This document shows positions 16,180-24,937 of a stretch of 64,000 bases of DNA, one piece after another. Source of the stretch: Chryseobacterium culicis (GTDB lineage Bacteria > Bacteroidota > Bacteroidia > Flavobacteriales > Weeksellaceae); the NCBI RefSeq assembly GCF_002979755.1, contig NZ_PCPP01000001.1, positions 776,665 to 840,664 on the forward strand, read 5' to 3'. Both the position numbers and the translations under genes were made by a program. A model generated the notes under the pieces. It saw only the letters and a program-made list of their open reading frames with translations. It was not told the DNA's origin and searched no databases. Numbering within the stretch: the first letter of the stretch is position 1; each line of letters starts with the position of its first letter.

Positions 16180-17253
16180 TTGAAATCAGATCGTTCCTCT
16201 AAATGGCGGATTCATTTGCTTTTTTGGATATTGTATTATATTCTGGAAGTTTACCTTGATTTTTACTGGTCCAGATATCAATTCCCGGATTTCAAATGGC
16301 CCATAAGACTTCAGAATACACTTATTCTGGAGCTTGGCTATCTTTTTGTCAAAATTCCACTTGCCTATGCTTTGCTATATGTTTATGAGAAGGTTTATTT
16401 TAAAGGTTTTTCTAAATACTTTATCTCTATTTTCATTGTAATTGCTGCTGTTTTCGGGCATCGGTTTTTGACTCATTTTATCATTTACCCTCACATCTAT
16501 GGTGTTACAGAAACACTGGATGGGAAAGAGGTTTCTGGTTTTTTGAATGGTTATGTAGCATTCAATTCTTTTATGGATCTTATTTTTATGGTGGGTCTTA
16601 TTTTCGGTGTTGAAATTACCCGGCAGAAAAATCTTCTGAAACAGCAAATCGCTCAATTAAAATCAGAAAAGCTGGATCAGGAGCTGACCATGTTGAAGGC
16701 ACAGATCAATCCTCATTTTCTTTTCAATACGCTCAATAACATCTACGGCATGGCTCTGAAAAAAGCAGATGAAACCCCGGATGTGATCCTGCAGCTTTCC
16801 AAGATAATGCGGTATAATATCTATGAGTCCTCCGAAAAAAGTATTTCTATAGCCAAGGATATTGAAAATATTAAAGACTTTATACAGATCCAGAAAATCC
16901 GTCATCACCAGCTTACCATTAATTTTACGGAAAAAATTGATAATCCTTCACAGGAAATTTCACCTCTGATTTTGATACAGTTTGTGGAAAATGCCTTTAA
17001 ACATGGTGTTTCTGAAAGTCTGGGAAAAGCTTTTATTACCGTTGATATCAAGTTAAAGAACGGAATTCTTACTTACAGCATAGAAAACTCCAAACAGGAA
17101 AAACCTCATGAACATTCCACAAAAATCGGACTAAAAAATATCCGCCGACAGCTTGAACTGCTTTATCCCCAACATACGCTTTTCGTAGAAGACAAGAATA
17201 ACCATTATACTATAACTTTAACCATCAATTTCCATGATACCATCAGCCTATAA
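16180..17253 (+). CDS. LytS/YehU-type sensor histidine kinase
   Basis: A 357-residue kinase with four predicted transmembrane segments in the first 150 residues, a coiled linker and a His_kinase domain. The phosphoacceptor motif is INPHFLFNTLNNIYG and the ATPase motif is QFVENAFKHG. This is the two-component family that pairs with LytTR regulators. The usable start is TTG at 16180, because an in-frame stop is 15 bases upstream and no ATG occurs before the membrane region. The gene overlaps its regulator by 20 bases. Confidence 0.9.
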   Translation: MKSDRSSKWRIHLLFWILYYILEVYLDFYWSRYQFPDFKWPIRLQNTLILELGYLFVKIPLAYALLYVYEKVYFKGFSKYFISIFIVIAAVFGHRFLTHFIIYPHIYGVTETLDGKEVSGFLNGYVAFNSFMDLIFMVGLIFGVEITRQKNLLKQQIAQLKSEKLDQELTMLKAQINPHFLFNTLNNIYGMALKKADETPDVILQLSKIMRYNIYESSEKSISIAKDIENIKDFIQIQKIRHHQLTINFTEKIDNPSQEISPLILIQFVENAFKHGVSESLGKAFITVDIKLKNGILTYSIENSKQEKPHEHSTKIGLKNIRRQLELLYPQHTLFVEDKNNHYTITLTINFHDTISL

Positions 17254-17935
17254 AAAATACAACTGCATTATTGTAGAAGATGAACCCATTGCCGCCGAAA
17301 TTCTGGAAAATTTCATCTCCAGAGACCCGGAACTGAATCTTATAGGAAAATGTACAGATGCAGTATATGCCAGCAGTCTTTTAAGTATCCATGATGTGGA
17401 TCTGATGTTTCTTGATCTCCATCTTCCGGTGGTAAAAGGTTTTGATTTTCTCAGAAAGGTAAAAAATCCACCTTTTGTAATTGTTACCACAGCGTATCAT
17501 CAGTATGCTGTAGAAGGTTATGAACTTGATATTGCAGACTATCTGATGAAACCTATTCCGTATGAGCGTTTTCAGACTGCTGTTGGTAAATTTAAGCATT
17601 TGATGGAAGCAGAAGATGCTTTACTTGAAGTCTCTGAGCGTGATTTTATATTCATCAGCAGTGGTAAAAAGCAGGTAAAAATTATTCTCCACGATATTTT
17701 TTACATCGAAAGTTTAAGAGAATACATTCATATTCATACCAAAGCAGGGTGCTTCACTTTTAAAATGCCCATCAGTAAAATAGAAGAGACTTTACATCCT
17801 ACAATGTTTACCCGCATTCATAAATCATATATTATATCACGGTCAAAAATAGAAGTCAAGTCGGCCAATATGATTCAGATCAATGGGAAAAAACTTCCGG
17901 TGGGGAGAACATATAAGGCTTTGCTGGAGCTATAA
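17234..17935 (+). CDS. LytTR-family response regulator
   Basis: A 233-residue regulator. The receiver domain (about 8-122) has the acidic VEDEP and phosphoacceptor Asp in MFLDLHLP, with Lys in LMKPI. A LytTR DNA-binding domain (about 135-233) carries FISSGKKQVKI, FYIESLREYIHIH and FTRIHKSYIIS, all typical. It overlaps the kinase gene by 20 bases, so they form one system. The targets are unknown; the adjacent DoxX gene is a possible one. Confidence 0.93.
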   Translation: MIPSAYKKYNCIIVEDEPIAAEILENFISRDPELNLIGKCTDAVYASSLLSIHDVDLMFLDLHLPVVKGFDFLRKVKNPPFVIVTTAYHQYAVEGYELDIADYLMKPIPYERFQTAVGKFKHLMEAEDALLEVSERDFIFISSGKKQVKIILHDIFYIESLREYIHIHTKAGCFTFKMPISKIEETLHPTMFTRIHKSYIISRSKIEVKSANMIQINGKKLPVGRTYKALLEL

Positions 17936-18177
17936 TATTAGAAATGAAATTGTTTAAAATCATCCGTTAAGAAAATGGAAATATTCAGCTTTTCTATTCA
18001 AAAAAGCCAGTAAAATTATAAGTTTTGTAGATTCTGAATCTCTGTTGATAGATATTTTTTCCGCATTTCTATTGGTTTGTTCACATTTGCTTTATAAAAA
18101 ATCTAATACATAAAAGAATATCAAAACCAGGAAAAATGAATGTGGTTAGTTTATTATTCGAATGTTGAATAATGTTT

Positions 18178-18213
18178 TGGCTTAAGACTTCTGATAGTCT
18201 TAAGCCATTTTTT
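18178..18213 (+). terminator. Strong rho-independent terminator
   Basis: A 12-base perfect stem, TGGCTTAAGACT (18178-18189) with AGTCTTAAGCCA (18196-18207), loop TCTGAT and six T. It is 240 bases beyond the nearest upstream plus-strand gene (17935). The intervening DNA holds no recognisable gene, so it either ends a long 3' UTR or an unseen small RNA. Confidence 0.9.
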
Positions 18214-18216
18214 ACT

Positions 18217-18534
18217 TTAAAATAATTTGAGACCAACAATACCGACAACAATCAGTAAAGCAGACAATAGTCTTAAAATGCTTGCAGAATCCTGAAAAAA
18301 GAGAATTCCAACCAATAGAGTTCCTACCGCACCGATTCCCGTCCAGACAGCATAAGCCGTTCCAATAGGGATGCTTTTCTGAGCATACCAGAGAAATCCT
18401 CCACTAACCGTCATACATAGGACCGAAAAGATGATCCAGTTCCATTTACTATTTTCCGGTTGTTGAGATAGTTTAAGCCCCAAAGGCCATCCGATTTCAA
18501 AAATTCCTGCAATAATTAATGCAATCCAGTTCAT
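18217..18534 (-). CDS. sugE: SMR-family transporter, SugE/Gdx type
   Basis: A 105-residue four-helix small multidrug resistance protein. The membrane-embedded Glu13 is present, and KSIPIGTAYAVWTGIGAVGT is characteristic of the SugE/Gdx branch, which exports guanidinium coupled to protons. It is a single gene with its own promoter and would act as a dual-topology dimer. No second SMR gene is adjacent, and I see no guanidine riboswitch in the 88-base leader. Confidence 0.88.
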   Translation of the reverse strand: MNWIALIIAGIFEIGWPLGLKLSQQPENSKWNWIIFSVLCMTVSGGFLWYAQKSIPIGTAYAVWTGIGAVGTLLVGILFFQDSASILRLLSALLIVVGIVGLKLF

Positions 18535-18625
18535 ATCACTTGTTTTTAAGATGTTTTGTTATTGATTAAAAGAGTATCATTAAAATGAACTCTTTACCGT
18601 AAACAATTTCATCTAATTTACCCGA

Positions 18626-18633
18626 CAAAATTA
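18626..18633 (-). promoter_or_regulatory. -7 promoter element for sugE
   Basis: CAAAATTA on the plus strand reads TAATTTTG on the minus strand, a perfect TAnnTTTG, giving a leader of about 85 bases. Confidence 0.45.
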
Positions 18634-18739
18634 CCGCTATCAATTCGTATTCAGTATTATAATCTGAGTGACACCGCAAAAGAGCTAGATAAAACGTATT
18701 TTAAAGAAGATGAAACGTCCTGTATCTTGAGATAAAATT

Positions 18740-18747
18740 TATCTTTG
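18740..18747 (+). promoter_or_regulatory. -7 promoter element for the uracil-DNA glycosylase gene
   Basis: TATCTTTG is a perfect TAnnTTTG match, 49 bases before the ATG at 18797. Confidence 0.5.
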
Positions 18748-18796
18748 AACAGCTCAAATACAAATATCAATATCTTTAAATCCTTTTATTATCTAT

Positions 18797-19300
18797 ATGC
18801 TGACAGATATTATTTCAACCGATCTCAATGTTATTTTTTGCGGAATCAATCCCGGCTTAAAGTCATCAAACGATGGTCATCATTTTTCAGGAAAGAGCAA
18901 TCGTTTTTGGAAAGTACTTTATCAATCGGGGTTTACACCGTATGAAATAGAAGCCGTACATGATACTTCTCTATTGGATTTCGGATATGGGCTGACCACT
19001 GCTGTGGCCAGAGCAACATCCCGTGCGGATGAGCTTTCAAAAGAAGAATTTGATGAATCTCTTGAAAGTTTTACCTCAAAAATAACCAAATACCGACCGA
19101 AATATATTGTTTTTCTGGGTAAAGCAGCCTACAAGGCATTTTCTAAAAAGAAAGAAATTCTTTGGGGAGAACAGTCTGAAGATTTCTGTGGAGCAAAAGT
19201 CTGGGTTTTACCCAATACGAGCGGGCTAAACCGTGGCTTTTCTCTTGACAGTCTGGTTATACACTATAAAGAATTTTATGATTCAATCAGTACATCCTGA
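18797..19300 (+). CDS. mug: G/U mismatch-specific DNA glycosylase
   Basis: A 167-residue Mug/TDG-type glycosylase that removes uracil or ethenocytosine from mismatched DNA, the first step of base excision repair. The active-site loop GINPGL (16-21) carries the family Asn, followed by GHHF and NRFW. The second motif VLPNTSGLNR is the DNA-intercalating loop. The length matches E. coli Mug (168 residues). It is convergent with the 3-methyladenine glycosylase gene, with only 3 bases between stop codons. Confidence 0.9.
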   Translation: MLTDIISTDLNVIFCGINPGLKSSNDGHHFSGKSNRFWKVLYQSGFTPYEIEAVHDTSLLDFGYGLTTAVARATSRADELSKEEFDESLESFTSKITKYRPKYIVFLGKAAYKAFSKKKEILWGEQSEDFCGAKVWVLPNTSGLNRGFSLDSLVIHYKEFYDSISTS

Positions 19301-19303
19301 CCT

Positions 19304-19909
19304 TTATACTTTATTGGGTTTACTCACATATTTGTTCCCCTTGACAAAAAACCGCCAGGGCAGAAGCGCATCTTCCTGAGCGTAAGCTACACCTATACGA
19401 GGTCCCGTGACAATTTCATCCGGAGTATACGAAATACCGTGATCTTCAATCCAAATCTCCTGTCCGTTCAGATCTTTTTTATTAAAAGAGCGGTCAATTC
19501 CCAATGCTTTGGAAGCTGATCCCGGACCTGCGGAAATGGCTGGTTTTGAAGCCGGCATATTTCTTCTCAACTCCATGATTTCTTTACCAATCAAAGGTTC
19601 AACAGCTCTCACCAACACTGCGTGAGGATCATCTTCCACAGAAGTGACAATATTGAAAAGATGGTGAATTCCATAGCATAAATACACATAAGAAATTCCG
19701 CCATGATGATACAGGGTTTCTGTACGGTCTGTACGCCTGCCTCCATAGGCATGGGAAGCTTTATCTTTAACTCCAAAATAGGCTTCCGTTTCTACAATGA
19801 TTCCGGCTGTAGTTTCACCATTGAGTTCCGTAAAAAGTATTTTTCCCAAAAGATCCTGAGCCAGAAAAAGAACATCCTGATTGGAATAATAGGAGCGTGG
19901 TAGTTTCAT
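19304..19909 (-). CDS. DNA-3-methyladenine glycosylase, AAG/MPG type
   Basis: A 201-residue monofunctional glycosylase that excises alkylated purines. Characteristic segments are LAQDLLGKIL, GIIVETEAY (catalytic Glu), DKASHAYGGRRTDRTE, YVYLCYGIHHLFNIV and RAVEPL. The frame extends 9 codons to a TTG at 19936, but that codon lies inside a perfect -7 element, so the ATG at 19909 is taken as start. It converges with mug, so two base-excision glycosylases meet tail to tail. Confidence 0.9.
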   Translation of the reverse strand: MKLPRSYYSNQDVLFLAQDLLGKILFTELNGETTAGIIVETEAYFGVKDKASHAYGGRRTDRTETLYHHGGISYVYLCYGIHHLFNIVTSVEDDPHAVLVRAVEPLIGKEIMELRRNMPASKPAISAGPGSASKALGIDRSFNKKDLNGQEIWIEDHGISYTPDEIVTGPRIGVAYAQEDALLPWRFFVKGNKYVSKPNKV

Positions 19910-19933
19910 GAATGATGTTAGAAATGATTCACT

Positions 19934-19941
19934 CAAATTTA
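19934..19941 (-). promoter_or_regulatory. -7 promoter element TAAATTTG
   Basis: CAAATTTA on the plus strand, a perfect TAnnTTTG on the minus strand. It contains the TTG of the longer possible start and therefore decides for the ATG at 19909. Confidence 0.6.
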
Positions 19942-20108
19942 GTGATAATCATGTAAAAATAGAAGCACTAAGGAAGAAAGGAAACAAAAGGTACCACAAA
20001 AGATCACATTTCATAAAATAGTGAGTAATTTGGCACATGCATTGTTGCTTTTAATTTAACATCATTCCACACCACTATAAAAAAATTATAGGTTTTGACA
20101 CTTATTTT

Positions 20109-20135
20109 TTCCCTGGAGCAATCCGGGGAATTTTT
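20109..20135 (+). terminator. Orphan plus-strand terminator, possible small-RNA end
   Basis: TTCCCTGG (20109-20116) pairs with CCGGGGAA (20123-20130) with one G-T pair, followed by five T. No plus-strand gene ends nearby (the last ends at 19300, beyond the opposite-strand glycosylase gene). It may close a short untranslated RNA starting near 20050. Confidence 0.55.
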
Positions 20136-20163
20136 GTTTAATGCTGTAATGGTTTTACATAAT

Positions 20164-20190
20164 AAAAGCCCCACATTACTGTGAGGCTTT
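20164..20190 (-). terminator. Terminator of the peptidase operon
   Basis: AAAGCCCCACA (20165-20175) pairs with TGTGAGGCTTT (20180-20190) with one mismatch. On the minus strand it is followed by TTTTATTATG. It lies directly after the DPP-IV stop codon. Confidence 0.8.
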
Positions 20191-20195
20191 ATTAC

Positions 20196-22367
20196 TTATC
20201 TTGCTCCCGGAGGGCAGTGTTCTTTCAGGTATTTTGTAAACATAGTGGCAAGATGCAGTGATGTTCCTTCTCCTTCATTAATAGAATGAGTACGGTTAGG
20301 ATAAGACATCAGCTGAAACTGTTTGTTATATTTTACTAATTCGTTGATATATACTTCTGTATTCTGGTAATGTACATTGTCATCACCTGTTCCGTGAATC
20401 AGCAGAAGATTTCCTTTTAAGTTTTTAGCATAAGCCAGTGGAGAACCATTGACAAAATCTTCTCTGTTCTCCTGTGGAAGCCCCATATAGCGTTCCTGAT
20501 AAATATTGTCATAGAACAACTGATTGGCAACCGGAGCAATGGCAATTCCTGTCTGGTAAATATCAGGATATTGTCCCAAAAGGTTCAGGGTAGAAGAACC
20601 GCCACCGCTCCATCCCCAAACAGCAACTCTTGAAGTATCTGCATAAGGCCATTTTGCGAATAAAGCTTTGGCTCCCATTGCCTGATCGCGGATATTAAGC
20701 TGTCCTATTTTACGATAAATGGATTTTCTCCATTCGCGTCCTCTTGGGGATGGAGTTCCACGGTTTTCAAGGGAAACGTATAAATAACCATCCTCAGCCA
20801 TATTTCCTGTATATAGATAATTCCAGCCGGTATAGAAATTATCGGTTACAGTTTGTGATCCCGGTTCTCCATAAACGGTAAAAACAATCGGATACTTTTT
20901 ATTAGGATCAAAATTTTTAGGCTTTACCACCCATCCGTCGAGTGTAACACCATCCTGTGTGGTAATCTGGAAAAACTCTGCTTTAGATTTTGCAGGATCA
21001 GCTTTTGCTGATCTTTTGGCTGCAACCAGTTCTTTATGTTCCGGAAGAGAGATTACAGAGCCTATGGAAATTGAATTGATGCTGTTATTGGTAAACATCG
21101 CAATCTTTCCGTTAGGGGATATGGTATAGTTATTAGATCCTGTATAAGATGCCGGAGTTACTTTTTGCGCTTTTCCTCCTTTCATACTTACTTTATACAG
21201 GTATTTCTGAGCGGCATTATCAGGAGAAGCCAAAAAGTAAATCAGTTGATTAGGAACATCAAAAAACTCAGGTTTTATAACATCAAAATTATCTTTTGTA
21301 AGTAATGTTTCTTTACCGTTCATATCTATTTTATAAATATGTCTCCAGCCGTCTTTTTCAGAAAGCCATAAGAATTCTTTACCATTTTCAATCCAATCCC
21401 AGCCGCTCGGATCATTATCGTTCCAACGGGATTTGATATCAATCCATGCAGCATCAGTTTCCGTATGAATGGTTTTACTGCTTCCGGAATTGGCATCTGC
21501 TACGATGATTTTACTTTGATTCTGCTTTCTGTTCAGCTGTTGCAGGATTACGGATTTAGAATCCAGCACCCATTCCATTCTCGGAATATAGTTTTGTACT
21601 TCATCACCTGCAATATTGGCTTTCTTTGAGGCTTTGGAGGCAAGATCATAAAACCAGATACTGCATCCTGAAGGATTTTCTCCTACTTTTGGATATTCTA
21701 CAGGAACGGTAAAAGAATACAGGCTATCCGTATTATTGATCATCAGAAAATTCTTAGTTCCTCGTGCATCCATTTTCCAGTAAGCTATTTTACTTCCATC
21801 CGGAGACCATCTGAAACCATCCTGAGTTCCAAACTCTTCTTCATATGCCCAGTCAAAAGTACCATTGATCATTCTGTCTGTACCATCATTCGTAATTTTG
21901 CTGAGCTGATTATTTGAAAGATCTTCAATATAAATATTATGCTTAGAGACAAAGGCTACTTTTTTTCCATCCGGTGAATATTTTGCAAACATTAGCGATG
22001 AAGCAGGCAAATCTTTTCCAAGCTGGGTAAGCTTTTTGGTATTTTTGTCGAAGATCCAGTAATCTCCACGGGTATTGTCCCTCCATACTTTTTTGGTATC
22101 GGCAAAAAGCAATAAACTTTTACCATCAGGAGATACCTGAAAACTCTGTACCTGCAGAGCATCAGAACTTCCGGCAGGAACCAGCTCACTACTGTTTAAA
22201 AGTGTCTGATCTTTCCCTGGATGCAGTACATCAACAATTTCAACTCCTTTTTTAGTAAATGAATAATACGCATTACCATCAGGAGTCCATTGAGTTTTCT
22301 GCGCTGCCAGTGGGGACAAACACAGGAAATACAATGCAATAGCTGTTAGTTTTTTTATGTTCTTCAT
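20196..22367 (-). CDS. Dipeptidyl peptidase IV (S9B family), exported
   Basis: A 723-residue exported serine peptidase that removes Xaa-Pro dipeptides. A signal peptide (about 1-22, ending SPLAAQ) precedes a beta-propeller domain with the DPP-IV Glu pair in WAYEEEFGT, which holds the free N-terminus. The alpha/beta hydrolase domain has Ser587 in GWSGGG, Asp662 in GTGDDNVH and His694 in NRTHS. It is 14 bases after the Xaa-Pro peptidase gene on the same strand, so the two proline-specific peptidases form one operon facing away from the hydroxyproline catabolic genes. Confidence 0.95.
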   Translation of the reverse strand: MKNIKKLTAIALYFLCLSPLAAQKTQWTPDGNAYYSFTKKGVEIVDVLHPGKDQTLLNSSELVPAGSSDALQVQSFQVSPDGKSLLLFADTKKVWRDNTRGDYWIFDKNTKKLTQLGKDLPASSLMFAKYSPDGKKVAFVSKHNIYIEDLSNNQLSKITNDGTDRMINGTFDWAYEEEFGTQDGFRWSPDGSKIAYWKMDARGTKNFLMINNTDSLYSFTVPVEYPKVGENPSGCSIWFYDLASKASKKANIAGDEVQNYIPRMEWVLDSKSVILQQLNRKQNQSKIIVADANSGSSKTIHTETDAAWIDIKSRWNDNDPSGWDWIENGKEFLWLSEKDGWRHIYKIDMNGKETLLTKDNFDVIKPEFFDVPNQLIYFLASPDNAAQKYLYKVSMKGGKAQKVTPASYTGSNNYTISPNGKIAMFTNNSINSISIGSVISLPEHKELVAAKRSAKADPAKSKAEFFQITTQDGVTLDGWVVKPKNFDPNKKYPIVFTVYGEPGSQTVTDNFYTGWNYLYTGNMAEDGYLYVSLENRGTPSPRGREWRKSIYRKIGQLNIRDQAMGAKALFAKWPYADTSRVAVWGWSGGGSSTLNLLGQYPDIYQTGIAIAPVANQLFYDNIYQERYMGLPQENREDFVNGSPLAYAKNLKGNLLLIHGTGDDNVHYQNTEVYINELVKYNKQFQLMSYPNRTHSINEGEGTSLHLATMFTKYLKEHCPPGAR

Positions 22368-22381
22368 AAATATGATTTAAA

Positions 22382-23776
22382 TTAAGCTAAATGTTCAGCT
22401 CTGTAATTTTCAATTTCTTCAACCGTTTTGATCAGTCCGTTACCTAAAAGTCTGTAACCATTATCTGTTATCAGGAAATCATCTTCCACACGGATTCCTC
22501 CGAAATCCCGGTATTCATTTACTTTATCATAATTAATAAAGTCTGCGTTTTTGTTTTCGGACTGCCACATATCAATCAGATCCGGAATCATGTAAATACC
22601 AGGTTCAACTGTAACGACAAAACCAGATTCCAGGGCTTTTCCCAAACGTAAAGATTTTAGCCCGAATGTTCTGGTATCTTTTGGCTCTTCCTCCGTATAA
22701 CCAATATACTGTTCTCCAAGATCTTCCATATCATGAACATCAAGTCCCATCATATGTCCCAGTCCACACTGGAAAAACAGAGTATGAGCATGGTTTTTAA
22801 CAGCCTCTTCAGGATTTCCTTTCATCAGTCCGAGATCGGTAAGCCCTTCTACCAGATGTTGTGCTGCTTTCAGGTGAATATCTTTAAATCGTACTCCCGG
22901 TTTCAGAAGATTCTGAGCCTCATTAAAAGCATTCAGAACAACTTCATACATTTCCTTTTGTTGGGTCGTAAAAGTTTTGCCTGCAGGAAAGGTTCTCGTA
23001 AGATCCCCTGCATATCCCATCGCTGTTTCTGCTCCGGAATCATTGAGAAAAAGATCTCCTTCTTTTAAGGTGTTGAGACGGTAATGGTTATGCAGAATCC
23101 CTCCATTTATCGTCACAATCGGGGGATAAGACATCTGACATTCTTTGTTGGCCGCAAGATATTGAATCGCATTTGCAATTTCATATTCTTTAATTCCGGG
23201 TTTTGCTATTCGCATGGCCAATAAATGCATATCATTAGATACATTCACTGCCTGTTCTATCTGTACAATTTCCTGAGGTTCTTTGATAGAACGCTGTTTT
23301 ACAATTGCTTTAATCATTTCTGCAGAAGGCTGTAATTCTGCAATTGTAGTCCCAAGAAGATCTCCCAGTAAAATTTTATTAGAAGATTGATAGGGAGGAA
23401 GATAATGAACCTTTCTTCCCGAAGCCTGTACTTTTGCAATGTATTGAGAAAGCTCTGTATAAGGCAGCGTTTCCTGTACTCCGGACTTCTGACATCTTTC
23501 TTTCAGGGTTTCCTGTCTGCCCATCCATACGATATCATCTATGCTGAGTTCATCTCCGAAAACAATGGTTTTATTTTCATCGATATCCATGATGGCTGCA
23601 ATACGGGGTTCCTGAATTCCGAAATAATATAAATAAGTACTGTCCTGACGGAAATAATAAGGATTGTGCTCAAAATTCACGGGATTCTCTATATTTCCTA
23701 GAAATAACAGGATTCCGCCAGATACATTTCTTTGTAATATTGCTCTTCTGTCTTGATAAGTTTGTGCTGAAAACAT
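22382..23776 (-). CDS. M24B aminopeptidase P / prolidase-like metallopeptidase
   Basis: A 464-residue cytoplasmic peptidase splitting Xaa-Pro bonds. An AMP_N domain (about 1-140) is followed by a pita-bread catalytic domain with the five metal ligands Asp246, Asp258, His341 (GLGHMMG), Glu391 (VEPGIY) and Glu431 (RVEDD). The length fits bacterial aminopeptidase P (about 440). With DPP-IV it can process proline-rich peptides to free amino acids or dipeptides. Its promoter region is shared with the divergent AraC regulator. Confidence 0.93.
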   Translation of the reverse strand: MFSAQTYQDRRAILQRNVSGGILLFLGNIENPVNFEHNPYYFRQDSTYLYYFGIQEPRIAAIMDIDENKTIVFGDELSIDDIVWMGRQETLKERCQKSGVQETLPYTELSQYIAKVQASGRKVHYLPPYQSSNKILLGDLLGTTIAELQPSAEMIKAIVKQRSIKEPQEIVQIEQAVNVSNDMHLLAMRIAKPGIKEYEIANAIQYLAANKECQMSYPPIVTINGGILHNHYRLNTLKEGDLFLNDSGAETAMGYAGDLTRTFPAGKTFTTQQKEMYEVVLNAFNEAQNLLKPGVRFKDIHLKAAQHLVEGLTDLGLMKGNPEEAVKNHAHTLFFQCGLGHMMGLDVHDMEDLGEQYIGYTEEEPKDTRTFGLKSLRLGKALESGFVVTVEPGIYMIPDLIDMWQSENKNADFINYDKVNEYRDFGGIRVEDDFLITDNGYRLLGNGLIKTVEEIENYRAEHLA

Positions 23777-23896
23777 ATATTATGAATACTTTTTATTTTA
23801 AAAGGTTAAAGTTACGATTTTGTACTATTGATAGCCCTTTATTCATTAAAATTAAGAATATGTAAAATTTGGATTTTAATATGATATTCAATGTTC

Positions 23897-23926
23897 ATAT
23901 TTTGCTTACCTTCAGCAATATTTTAA
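23897..23926. promoter_or_regulatory. Candidate AraC-type operator between the prolidase and regulator genes
   Basis: ATATTTTAA (23918-23926), the reverse complement of TTAAAATAT, has a weaker copy, ATATTTTGC (23897-23905), exactly 21 bases away. The spacing equals that of the pair before the hydroxyproline operon. Confidence 0.35.
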
Positions 23927-23964
23927 CCTTTAAGAAAATGTTATTCTAATAAAGCCATGATATT

Positions 23965-24846
23965 ATGAAGAGTCTGCAATTTTCTGTTCCTGCTGATACT
24001 AACAAGAGTCTTCGCATCCAGGAAGATATAATGCCTAATTTCTATCCTTATTTCCACCGTCATACAGAAACACAGATCATGTGGATTCTTAAAGGGCATG
24101 GAACACTGGCCATAGAACAGAATCTCTTTAATTTTGAAGCGGGTGATATTTTCTATCTGGGAGCCAATCAATCCCACGTCTTCAGGGGTAATTTTGAGAA
24201 AAATGAAAAACAGAAGGTTCATGCTATTTCTATTTTTTTTGATCCTCATAAAAAGATCTCCGCATTTTTTGATTTACCTGAATTTGAGGAGCTTAAAAAT
24301 TTCATCAATCATTCAGAAGTAGGTTTTCAGGTATCTTCCAAACTTAAAAAAAATATCGGGGAAAATATTGCAGCATTACAAAAGACAAAAGGAGTAGATC
24401 AGATCATTGATTTTATCAGGATTTTAAACCATCTTATGCAAAACAGGCATTTGCATATTCCATTATCTTCAGAAAAGAATCTGCCTGATCTTATTTCTGA
24501 TACCGACAAAAGAATTATAGATGCCCAGACTTTTATTAAGAAAAATTTCGCCCAAAATAAACTTACGCTAGACCTTATTGCCAAAGAAGCCTGTATGACT
24601 CCTCAGGCTTTTTGCCGCTCTTTTAAAAAACGTACCCGCATTACGTATATTGAATATCTGAATGAGCTTCGTGTACAGCGAGCATGCAGACTATTGACAG
24701 CCAGCAATATGTACAGTATTTCTTCGGTTGCTTTTAATAGCGGGTTTAGCAGCCTTACCAATTTTAACCGCGTTTTCAAGTCCATTATGAAATATTCACC
24801 CAAAGAATACCTTAAGCATTATAAAGAGGTCACCATAGACCAATAA
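23965..24846 (+). CDS. AraC-family transcriptional regulator (cupin sensor)
   Basis: A 293-residue regulator. The N-terminal cupin-like sensor (about 20-110) has HRHTETQIMWILKG and FEAGDIFYLGANQSHVF. Two helix-turn-helix motifs occupy about 195-290 (LTLDLIAKEACMTPQAFCRSF and the SISSVAFNSGFSSLTNFNRVFK region), ending PKEYL as usual. It lies immediately before the hydroxyproline operon and divergent from the prolyl-peptidase operon, so it is the likely hydroxyproline-responsive activator of one or both. Confidence 0.9.
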   Translation: MKSLQFSVPADTNKSLRIQEDIMPNFYPYFHRHTETQIMWILKGHGTLAIEQNLFNFEAGDIFYLGANQSHVFRGNFEKNEKQKVHAISIFFDPHKKISAFFDLPEFEELKNFINHSEVGFQVSSKLKKNIGENIAALQKTKGVDQIIDFIRILNHLMQNRHLHIPLSSEKNLPDLISDTDKRIIDAQTFIKKNFAQNKLTLDLIAKEACMTPQAFCRSFKKRTRITYIEYLNELRVQRACRLLTASNMYSISSVAFNSGFSSLTNFNRVFKSIMKYSPKEYLKHYKEVTIDQ

Positions 24847-24856
24847 AAGCAACCTG

Positions 24857-24920
24857 TTAAAATATGGTTAATATCTATTAAAATATTAACATTTACCGTT
24901 TTGAAATTCACTTAGTTTTG
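24857..24920 (+). promoter_or_regulatory. Promoter and candidate AraC half-sites of the hydroxyproline operon
   Basis: TTAAAATAT occurs at 24857-24865 and 24878-24886, 21 bases apart on the same face of the helix. TAGTTTTG (24913-24920) is a perfect -7 element. The proximal half-site would lie just upstream of the -33 region, a normal activator position. Confidence 0.5.
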
Positions 24921-24937
24921 AATAAATATTATTTGAT

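Noticed and set aside
18535..18640. Guanidine riboswitch upstream of sugE
   Set aside because: The leader has no recognisable guanidine-I, -II or -III motif; only a -7 element is visible.
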